From Bolinopsis microptera (lineage: Eukaryota; Ctenophora; Tentaculata; Lobata; Bolinopsidae): DNA of 64,000 bases. This document shows, one piece after another, positions 19,568 to 31,300 of the stretch; the stretch's first letter is position 1, and each line of letters begins with the position of its first letter. Below the pieces are notes generated by a model. The model did not search any database, was not told where the DNA came from, and saw only the letters and a list, made by a program, of their open reading frames with translations. The DNA is taken from the NCBI RefSeq assembly GCF_026151205.1, contig NC_087072.1, positions 16,199,669-16,263,668 on the forward strand, read 5' to 3'. The position numbers and the translations under genes were made by a program.

Positions 19568-22387
19568 TCCCTTTTCAGCGATTGAGAGTTCCACTTGATC
19601 ATTAGAAATGCATATTAGGAGGCTGAAATAATATTTGTTGGTTTCTTTAAATTATCGAAGCCCACCGTGAAATGTTCAACTTAAATGAAAGATCCAAGTT
19701 ATGTTTATTGATCATTTGTCCTATTTCCGTTTAAGAACAACGTAGTTTACTCTTCTTTGTTCTTATTCTTAATATTTAAGCTGTGAGACTGAGGCCACTA
19801 TCTTTTATAGTGGCCTTAATTCTATTCTAATATCTCGTTTAAGCTGTATAATACAATGAAACAATTTTGCCGAATATGCATGGTGAACGGATAATGGATA
19901 TGTGCTTACATCGGCTGTGGTGAACCGTGAAATCATTTGGTAAATCTATCAATTGTTAAACGTATTTGCACATAGAGAGTTCCTCAAGTCTCGACCTGTA
20001 AAATAGCTAGTTAACCATCCCTTTGCAAAGTATTTCATCGATATTTAACAAAGTTAAGATTAAATGAAATTTGATAAGTATTGATGTAATACTTTCCACA
20101 CAGTTCATGTATTTTATTCGCAAAACTCAGATAAAATCCATGAACCGCGTTGGGAGTAATTATATAGGTCAATCAGATTTCAATTAATCGTTTAATTAGA
20201 TTTGGTTGAGTATGTGATCACTGTACTAACCTTTATTATACCTACATGCATTGTATGGTATCTGCTTCTTTTAAGTTTAGTGTGGTTTACAATAAAAGAT
20301 GTTTTAATTTTGTCTTAGCCTTATAGGTATTGATTTATACCCTCCTAATTGATGGTTAATCATATATGAGCGGGATATAAATACCTCATTTCATTTCATT
20401 GTTATAAATTTGAAAGTTGCGACACTCAATGGTGGTGTACAGGATATAGTAATACTTCTCAACAGTCAACTATTTGTTACACGGAGTCCGGTGAATTGTT
20501 TCTTTATTGTTGTCGTACGTTTGGTGCATATACCCTTTTTAAATTGTATTCAACCAGTACTGGTTGTGTAAAATCCGGATTGGAATATTATTTATGATTC
20601 GCATAGTTGTAATGTTTTCTTGTATTGGGTAAATTTCGATTGATCCCGTTTGGTGCGACAAGGAAAAGGCTCTTATCAGGAAAGGAATTATTCCTTTCCT
20701 GATAAGAGCCTTTTGCTTGTCGCACCAAACGGGATTAGTATAAATTTACCCAAGAAATCAGTAGTTGTTGTATAATATTCCCAGTATTATTGAATTAAAT
20801 TTTTCTGCATAGTGTACATTCGAGAATATATTCTTATATTGGATGCATTGGTATTTTCTATTACCAAAGCAGAACCAGGTATACCCTGACAACAGGCAGC
20901 ATACGAATAATTACTGCTAATTTGGCGAAACCAACTGCAATCAGTTATAAGAATAGATAATAATATGTATACCAGCCTACTTAATGTGATAAGCAGTAAA
21001 AAGTTTATCAGATACAATAATCAGCATATCTTAATCATCGCTTTATTACTCTGCTTAAATTGCAATAAGCAGTTAGTTAGCTGACTGTTGCTAAGCACCG
21101 TGCTTCTGTTGCTGACTGTTGCTAAGCACCGTGCTTCTACTACTAGAAACTTCCAGCACAACTGTAAATCTGTCGTACTAATAATAAAATGTATAATCAG
21201 GTTAATAATTTCATTTTCTTGAGACTGTGTCCGAAAATTCGACACTAAGGCCAATAAGCTAATTATGCTAATAGTTACGCTGCCATCTGAATCATGTCTC
21301 AGTTATAATAGCTCTCCGTTAGTCTTGGTAATCCAGACGTGAGACGTGCCACGTCTCCTGAGACGAAACAAACGGTAGCAGACCATTGAGCTCGTTCTCG
21401 CTCTGATTGTCACTTATTGTCACTTATATTTATTGTCCTTGGTACACTTTTCCCTCAGCTTTATGCATGTACTTGATAGTTGATATCACGCCGATCCAGT
21501 TAGCTGGCTTTTTGTCTCTCACATGTTCCAGTGTAACGTGAGCACTGTCAGTTTACTTTTACTTAAAAACAACTTATCAAGGACGTGATGTTTCGCGGAA
21601 CGTAGAAACCTTGAAACAAGGTCTCTTTCTATATCTCCTTCATCGCGACTTGATTTCAAAGACAGTTCGCTTATTTTTATGGTATACAAAATATTTACTG
21701 ATCTTCTTTCAGTTTTTCGCTGTCCGTACTCTGTGTATTGCCGTTTTCCAAAACGTCAGCAGAATATAAGAATATAACCTAACTTAGAGAGTAGAGACGC
21801 ATTACATCAGTCTCATATTGTCGCCCGATCACGTACGAACACCTACATGAACACCTACTCATTCGTTGTTTGATTGAAATGATCTCTACAATGCTTAATG
21901 CTTATTATCACAAGTTGAATAAACCATTATTTTCAAGGATTTTCACCATCAATTAAGCCATCTCGAGCCTCGCGTTCGAAGAATGAATAAACACAATTAG
22001 TTTGTCAATAGATGTTTATTGTTTTATGGGTGTTTACGTGTCACGGGGGCAGTTTTAATAGCCGAAAGATATGCAATATGGGCGGTTTTAAACGGCACGT
22101 TACATTTGATGACGACGAGCTTTAAAGCAAAGATTTGCTTCAGACTTATATATAGGTCTGACTTTCAATTATGCGTGATGCCATGATGCTTTGTTTCTTC
22201 AATTGATTCACAAAGCAAACGTCAAATAAAATCGGTCTGCGATATGATTATGAAGAAAGAAACAGTCTCAATGTTTGTCGTCTTGGGTTTTACTGTTCCA
22301 TCTCATTCTCAAGCAATATCTTTTCTATATCTAAGCCGCATTTTCTTTTACCATTTTTAAACTAGTTTATCTAAGGAAGATATAAAG
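19568..22387. other. Gene-free stretch upstream of the GPCR
   Basis: Contains the foldback at 20617-20755 and a 28-bp direct duplication near 21082-21137 (GCTGACTGTTGCTAAGCACC). The DNA just upstream of ATG 22388 presumably holds the GPCR promoter and 5' UTR, but no TATA box or initiator was convincingly placed. Confidence 0.5.
20617..20755. mobile_element. Foldback element, ~60-bp arms
   Basis: The left arm contains GGGTAAATTTCGATTGATCC and TCTTATCAGGAAAGGAAT; the right arm mirrors it up to TAAATTTACCCAAGAA. The centre is nearly loopless (GGAATTATTCC), which makes it a strong cruciform candidate. Confidence 0.88.
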
Positions 22388-25300
22388 ATGACGGAGCAAG
22401 GGGCCGACAGTAATGGCACTTGCAACATCTATGACTTCGCCTGCAAATCCGGGCAAACGTTAATGTCCTGCACTGAAATTAACCCTCGCACTCTGGATAT
22501 GGCCATTCTCAGCACCTCCATCGTAAGTATTTACCTACATTTACTTACCACTTTGTTATCTAGAGACTATAACCATATTATGATACTGATAGTTGACACT
22601 ATTCTGAACATTGTAGACAAACCTCCCTCCTGCAGGTGATCGGTGGAACTATACTATTCCTGAATCTAGTCATTCTGTGGACGGCTCGAAAGAAGCACTG
22701 CAGAACCCCGATTAACGGTTTGGTCTACGGCCTCTGTGTGGAGGATCTATTGACAGCCCTCATTATCATTCCTTTATTCATCGCTTCTTTTAAGTCAGAT
22801 CAGTAAGTTAAACTCTCTATACACTATAGTTACAGCTTAAATTCTCTCTTTCTATAAATAGTTACAGTATTATATTGTGAAGGCGTTAACCTTTGAAGTG
22901 GGAGTCATTAGAGGTTACAGAGATTTAGAATTTTGTGGAGACCTTATATTCGGTTATCGGTACCACCTGCTGACTTCTTCTTTATTTTTACTCTACCGCT
23001 AAATTGTTACATCCCAATACCGCTTCTTAGGTGTAGCTGTTATAAGACTTAAACCCTAAATTGTTTAATATTATGTTTCCAACATATGTAAGGACAAATA
23101 AGATAATTTAATAAATAGTATTGATGAATAAAAACTGAGTGTTAATTCACTTTGATAATGCAAGCCATAAATTAATTACAGATTATGAATTATCCAATAT
23201 GTTGTCAAGTTTGTTAAAATGAAGCCGAATTAACACATCTTTAATCGGATTAAAACTTTGGTCTGCTCATGACGTATTAAACTTAAAGTCGCAAAGCGAT
23301 TGTATAGTTTATAGAATAATTATATAATTATACAGTAATATTAATTAAATAATAATAATTATAAATATATTATAATTACAATTGTTTCTCCCCAGAATAT
23401 TCCTGAGTCCGTTGTGTAATCTGTACGGGCTGTCAGTGGTGTTTGTGAGCATGGCCTCTGGATCTACAGTCTGTCTTATCAGCATCCTCCAGACATATGC
23501 TTATTTGAGACCCCTGGCTTTCAGATGTCACATCAGAACCTATACAGTCAGGATATCTTCCTTTGTAAGGTGGGTTGTCCTGTGTTATTGGTCCTTATAG
23601 TGCTGGTGGTTATTGTATTATCATGCTTTTAAAAAATATTATTTCTTATATTAAATTAATTAATTAATTTAATTTTTTAATTTTTTAATTTTTTAATTTT
23701 TTAATTTTTTAATTTTTTAATTTTTAATTTTTTAATTTTTTACTCATTGCTAATATCTACATGTTGTCTTCACTTGAAATTCCAATTAATCTCAATTAAA
23801 CACTTTCGCAAAGATACATTCCGATAACCTGATATAACCACTGTAATACCCTCTACAGGTACATGCTGATGTTTGTGTTTGTCTTACCTTGTATGGTGAA
23901 GCAGGACTTCTTCTTCCAGTACGACACCTCCGGACACATGTGTACCTGGAACTTTAACGGTCATATCGACGCGTCAGGCTTTAACTACATCCAGGTTTTT
24001 TACTATTTTTTTTCTTTGTATTTTCTTGCTGTCTAATCTACCTTGTTTTTCGTATTCAGGGTTACATATTTGCATTGTTGTATGTCTGAATGTGAATATT
24101 ATGATTTTATCTTGGGAAATGTTTGGAAGCTTTATTTGCACAGAACTCGGCTCGCTGGGCATTTCTACGGATTCGACTCCCGACATTTATCACAAATTTA
24201 TAATGTTTTGGTTGGCGATCGCAGTCTTCAATCGCCTGTAAAATTTGACTAATTATTTATAGAGCCCTGATCCTGCCCGACACCACCAAAACGCGTATCG
24301 ATTACTCATAGTCTTACTGCGTGCAAATTATTTGAACATGGAACAGGTCACCCGTATAATTGTATTTCACAAATAAAATGTGCACACATTTTTTCACTGT
24401 ATTATTTGACCATGGAACTACACCCATGTAGTATGAATAGAGGGCAAAAAAATAAAATGAAACAATAGTTGAAACAATATCAAGTTGAAACAAAAGTTAT
24501 ACTGTCACAGTACATGGTCTGCCATTCTCTATAATATGGAGGTATTTTAGCTAAGAGTAAGGGAGACTCTGTCAAAGTGTAGAATTAAGGTATTAAATGT
24601 CATTGGTAGTTGTACAAGAACCTGGTATCTTCAAGATATCGAGAAAGGTCCCTATTATAAGGTCCATAAAAGTCCTGCAAGGCCTTCTTTGTTTGCGGAA
24701 GCATGTCACCTTCCTTAACTGCGCTTTTTCGTCGGCTGTTCTCCTTAATTGAATTTTGCAAAAAGTCTTCGAGTTGTTGACTCGTTGGTTGGGAAACTCC
24801 CAGAAAAGAAAATATCCTGGAGATTGTTGGGAAGGGATATAAACTGTAATCCTCTAACGAAACCACCAAGATGTTACCTCCGAAGACTTTTTTCCAGTCT
24901 CTTATAAAACAGATGTAGATACCAAGATTAAGTCTTAATTTGGGGTCGTTCTGTGAATCATAACAACAAGTCTTAAGATCTTGTGTCTCCAAACACTTAT
25001 GAAACCTGTTCATCTCCTTGGTAACAGCCGCTTCAAATCCGTATGCTGTTACATTTGGATCATTCCCAATATTAAAGTATAAATAGTCAGAGTATAATCT
25101 CTGAACGGGGTCCCGAGTGATGACCAGAATCTTTGCTTCTGGAGTCAGCTCATTAAGCAGGTCCGCGTTAGTGTAAGGCGGCTGGTTTTGCCCTGAATAT
25201 CGGGTCTCCCATCCCCTCAAGTCCCACAGCATGGACTGTGTACCATCTAGTAGCATCAGGTTGGTGTTTCCTTCCATTTTTTCAGGACCCAGCTTATTTA

Positions 25301-28300
25301 AAAAAGCTGAGAACTGTGTGGGGTCTGTGGTTCCCTTTGAAAGGTGGTTTGATGGTTTTCCTAGCCTTTTTCTTGCCCAGTAGTGGTTTTCTTTACCAGC
25401 GGTTGGTTGCACCAAATCTGGATGCCATACCAATTTTCGGTACAAGTCCGTGGAACCGCATTTTGGCATTCCAGCTAAATACACACTAGGCAAACAGAGA
25501 AGTTTAGAGTCTTCTTCTTCTCTCCAGCAGAAGCTTTTGTATTCGCTCAGGAACTGAGCTGGGAGGTGGTTAAAAACATCGGGTGATTCTCTTCTGAGTA
25601 GGTTTGTCAGATCTCTCTGATCGCTGTTGTCTGCTGTGAAGGTTGCAATTGTAGTTGTAAAACCAACGTTTCTAGCTGTGTTGATGAAATGAACGATCGT
25701 GATTGTAACTATTACGATCAGTATTATCTTCGCCTGCGGTGATATTTACTGGATAACTTAAACAGTTATATAGTGCTATCAGATGAAATAAGCCACTTCT
25801 GGAGTGATCTGGGTAGCTTGTTTTTCTCGGAGGCGGTGCACACTTGATATCAATCGACCGATCAGAGCAATGAAATTTTCCAGTAGCTATCACATTTTAC
25901 AACAAGGGTGCACCGAATCTGACAAACACTTGTTGAATGTTGTCCAGGGGCTGATTTTATCTGACAACACGATAGTTTTAGTATGTACTCGATAAACAAG
26001 AATTAACAGAACTGTAAATGGGGGATTCATTCTCTGTTGTAACCTAATCGTGAGATACAAAGATACAAGATTCGTGAATCAAGGAGCAATGTTTTATTCT
26101 TATCTATCCTAGGCCTATGAGAATCATATATTTGAATTGATGGGTATAGGACACTACGGCAGTGGACATTCGATTCAATGTACAAAAATAGTGATCTGAG
26201 TAACATGCGATTCCGCCGTACTATCCAGATCTTTTTCTAAATTAGTTCCGCCTTACGTATTTTGCCGTAGTGTCCGGTCCCCGAATTGATAAGTAGGAAC
26301 ACAACAAGATAAAGAAAGCTTTCTCACCGCATTCTTTGTATACATTCTGTGAAGTCGACAACTTAAACAGCTTGAGATATCAGCTTTATCTTGTAATCAG
26401 TTACATTTACATTATCATGACTCAATCTGCCGTTTTCTGACAAAAGTGCTTACCTTAGTTCGTTTAATTATGGCGGGTTAAATTTGGCGGTTTTTCGGAA
26501 AATCTGCCTTCCGCCATATTTTTACCCGTCATTATTTTTACCCGCCATAATACAACCCGCCGAGTCAACTTTTGGAGTTCTGGCATAATAATCTTTCCTT
26601 TTTTACATTGAAACAAGCGTCATGCACTCACTAGGTTTTCCGACCTCAACGAGGTGGTTTTATTCGAAAAAATCGAATACTTTGGTTGTAATGGACGCAC
26701 AAGTACTGTTAAACTGATTGATACCGTGCTATGATACTTATTACCTATTCGTACTTACTACCTTTTCATATCAACAGAGATGTTATACTGCAAAACGTTT
26801 AATTTTAAATGTTATTATACTTTGAAATTGCAAACAAACACGCAGTCTGAAAAGAAAATTGGGTAGAATTTTACAATATGGCAGGTAGAAATTCGTGGAT
26901 TTTCAAATTTTTGTGTGAAAATAATGTTGCAGGTAAATAAGCGGCGGGTTAAATTTGGCGTGTTTTCGGAAAATCCGCCATATTTTTACTCGCCATTATT
27001 TTTACCCGCCATTTATTGATTTCAATGATGAATCAGTGGAGTTAAGATAATCACATTTGTAATAGACAAAACCTCTCTGTACCGCGTCAATCGTTCGAAT
27101 CTAAACCGGCCTACCTGGATTACCAGACCTCTTTTTTTCTCAACAATCAGACCGAGTTTTGCAACAAATGTGATGCGGATGTATCATAGCTAATATCGGA
27201 TTTGGTGGGTGACGTAAGTAATATCGAGCTGTATTCAATCACAGGGTGATTGCTATTATGTGTCGATATTACTTACGTCACCCTAATGATACTTTTCATA
27301 CAAACAAGTTAAAACAAATTCTTTATTTCGTGCATCCTGGGTTTGGACAGGATATGCCCGCTTAAAATACTTCCATCGCGTTACACTACATAATTCTGAA
27401 ACATATATTACATTTACAATAAATTATGCAATATCACAACATTACAATCAACAAAATAAATTTAATCGCAAAATCTCAAATGCAAATAATCGTAAATTAA
27501 ACACAAAAAAAAATTAAACAAGCAATAAATGAATAGACAAATGCACATCCACTGACAACTTACTCCTTCATAAAATTAATTTGTGATACATCACATTTCT
27601 TGCACAACTCGGTCTGCTTGTTGAGGAAAAGAAGAGGTATGGTAATCCAGGTAGGCCGGTTTAGATTAGCACGATTGACGGTACAGAGAGGTTTTATTTA
27701 TTACAAATGTGATTATTTTAACTCCACTGATTCACCAATTTAAAAAATCAATAAAATGATAGTACGGCAGGATATCGGTTCGATCTTGAATGTGCCTTTG
27801 GTGCAGTTTCTGTGAAAATCGATAAGGCTGTACAGTGTACTGTAATTAATTATAAAACTCTAATATCGTGTGGTTAGAAATTAGAAATTAGAAAGATCAT
27901 TACAAAATTACATGTGTCAGATCCAAATCAATTAAATGAAACTTATTCAACCAAACGAAAAACATATCACAAATAAAGAAATGGTTTCAAAGTGTGCACA
28001 GATTATGGATACTAAGTCACAGCTTACTTTCAGGAAATCTTTCACGAAATAAATTATAAACAAAATTTCTAGTCTCAAGAATGTAATGAGAGTGAAATGA
28101 ATACAGTGAGATACCAAACACCGGTTTAGGGAAGTTAAGGAAGTGAATTTCATTCTCCTCTTTATTTGACTTTACTATAGAACGTATAGATTTAAAGTAA
28201 ACTTCTAAAGGAAACGTGATTGCACCAGAGCTGAGTCTCCTTCTGTTGAATTATAAAGAACAAGTGCAAACCCTCATGGGATCAGGGGATCGGTGAAGAA

Positions 28301-31300
28301 ATCTTACAGCAGTCAGTTAATTACAACATGAAACTGAGAAAATCCGGCTATTCGTGAGGTGCACGGTATAATGACATGATCTGATTACAGTATAATCGCA
28401 TGATCTTAGTTTAGAGGACAGCAAACTACTGAAGTATGGAACTGAACCAATTGTCAATATATGTATCAAGTGTGGGGACTGGGGACTGACCAAGCCAAAG
28501 TGGGGACTGAGTGGGCCCCAAACAGCTGTATAAGTTTAGTTACGGCTCGTTATCGTTACTACTGTAAACTAGTATAGTTGTAAGATAGCAGTATAAGTTG
28601 CACGTGCATTAGAACTGTGTGGTTAGCAACGTTTAATTATAATGTCCCACCGTTTATACTTTATACGGCACAAACGACAGTATTAAAGGACGAAGACACG
28701 CCCAATACTGCTCTCGATATACTGATATTATCGCATGTTTTAACTGTAATGAAATGAGAAATATGATGAATATATAATAGTAGTACGATCGTGCCAGTTA
28801 GAAAAATACAAGCAAAAGCGACAAGTTGTGTAATGTGTAATACGTGTGTCTACTCGTTTTATGTCCAAAATAAACAAACACTGCTCTTAAGTCTATCTGT
28901 CATGAAGATGATGTAACTATAAGGTGAGGCCGAGCTAATAGTCGTTACCAGTGCGCGGGGGTCTACTTACCTGTAGTATACAAGTAGAGCTGCGCACTGG
29001 TAAGTGGTAACGACTATTAGCTCGGTCTCACCTTATAGTTACATCATCTTCATGACAGTAAGGTGACGTTTAAACTTATCCCCTCATCCCATGAGGGCTG
29101 CAGCGAGAAGTGAGAACTTTATAATTCACATGCACTTGTTCTTTATAATTGTATAACAACAGAAAGAAACTCAGCTATGGTGCAATCATGTTTCCTTCCA
29201 GTTTGATTAAAAGTTTACTTTACATCTATACAATCTATAGTAAAGTCAAATAAAAAGGAGAATGAAATTCAGAGGCACATATTAGGTGCGGTAAAAAAAA
29301 TCGAAATTATGCGGTACCACACCCGACTATAAAGGTTAAATGTGCGGTAAGGTGCGGTAAATTTTTACCAATTATGCGGCAAATGTGCGGCGATTTTTTC
29401 GAAATTTGTGCGGGAATTGTGCGGTTTTCTTTTGCATTTTCTCAAGGACTTTGGAAATTCTAAACGTATAACCGCCGCTCTTATCAAAAATAGGTCTGTT
29501 TATGTGTTACTGAAGGTGTAGTTCTTTACTAAGACCATGATTGAACCTAATATTGAGATTCAGTTATCTGAGAACAGTGACTTGATCTGGTAGAGATCAG
29601 GAGACAGTTATTTGAAGTCGCCTCTTGATAGAGTCGATCAGATCCCATGCAGGTATCTTCTGTTTCTTGTGTGGTGAGCTTGATGATGGGTCACTGGAGA
29701 GGCCGACGACCAGGCCCCCTTATTATTAGGGGTCCCACGTAGATCAGATCATATCACCAATTAGTGACGTATAATTAGTGATGTGATCCATCAGTAGAAT
29801 TTAACTGACCTAGAAATGGGCTAGATACAGGGTAGAGTTCACATGTCAACTCTGTACATCATGGCATTGCATTAAGAAGTAAACATGATCTTTAAGATCT
29901 GACCGCTTGACTCGTATATCACATAAGTGGTCGCATTACAAGGGGGAAGCTTCGATTCCAAAATCGTATATCGAGAGGTAGGTACTACTAAAAGGTACGG
30001 GCTTCAGTAAAGTAAATCGTTGACACACCCTTTTGATCGCAACGTGTAGCAAGTAAACCGGAAAAAATATGTTAAGCTCATAATGATCATAGTGATCATT
30101 ATGCAAACATTCACATGACGATGACTCACCCACTTAAGGAATTGTGCGAGAAGATGAACAATCAACAAAGGCAAAGATGAGGAAATAAAATAATGTGTAA
30201 TGCGTGTTAGGCATAAGGTTAGTTAGGAGTTAATTTGTTAAGTGAATTTGAATCATGAGATTTGGAACAATGAGAACATTGATCAATTGTTAAGACAATC
30301 TATACAGACAACATCTCATGAGGGTAAAGGAAATATTTCTATGGACGTAGTGATCAGGAGTGTCAGCTTTATACTCGGACGACGAGCCCTCGGTCCCCAC
30401 AAAAGATAATCTTTATAATTATAGTTAAGACTAGTAGTACAATCTGTGTAAAAGAACTAATGGTCAGTCTATAAAACACATGAAAAGCAGTGTGCTCCAT
30501 ACCCCTTAGTCTCTAGCTTTGTTATCAAAACACGTGATTCGATCATGTGATGTTATCTCATTGTAAACAGGGTTTATTTGTTTTATTACGTGTAGTATGG
30601 TAAAGTATTAACACAATTTAACTAATAATATTATGTGAACAGAGTCGACATGTGAACTCTACTCTGTATCTAGCCCATTTCTAGGTCAATTAAATTCTAC
30701 TGATGGATCACATCACTAATCATACGTCACTAATTGGTGTCATGATCTGATCTCCGTGGGACCCCGAATAATGAGGGGGCCTGGCCGTCGTGCAGCCGGT
30801 CACTGTGTGTAGCTGTTCGTTTCTTTAGGAAACGGTCCATGACGTTGTGATGTGATATAGAGTAAGCAGATGATGTGGTGAAGTTACGAATGATAACTGA
30901 TACACTATAATCGAAGTACGGTAACGACGAGGGTTCCATAACGGCCTGGGTCACGGTCCCGAAAGGGCCTGGGTCACGGTCCCGAAAGGGCCTGGGTCAC
31001 GGTCCCGAAAGGGCCTGGGTCACGGTCCCGAAAGGGCCTGAGTCACGGTCCCGAAAGGGCTTGGGTAACGGTCCCGAAAGGGCCTGGGTCACGTGGTAAC
31101 CGGGTAACGTGGCCTAGGCATGAGTTCCAAAAGGGCCTGGGTCACGGTCCCGAAAGGGCCTGGGTCAGGGTCCCGAAAGGGCCTGGGTCAGGGTCCCGAA
31201 AGGGCCTGGGTCAGGGTCCTGAAAGGGCCTGAGTCACGGTCCTAAAAGAGCCCGACTTTTAAAATATTTTGGTTTTTACACTTGAAAATCTTAACGCGAA

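Noticed and set aside
25672-25893. 73-residue minus-strand frame overlapping the sulfotransferase anchor
   Set aside because: Starts at GTG, is out of frame with the sulfotransferase and has no domain; not its missing first exon.
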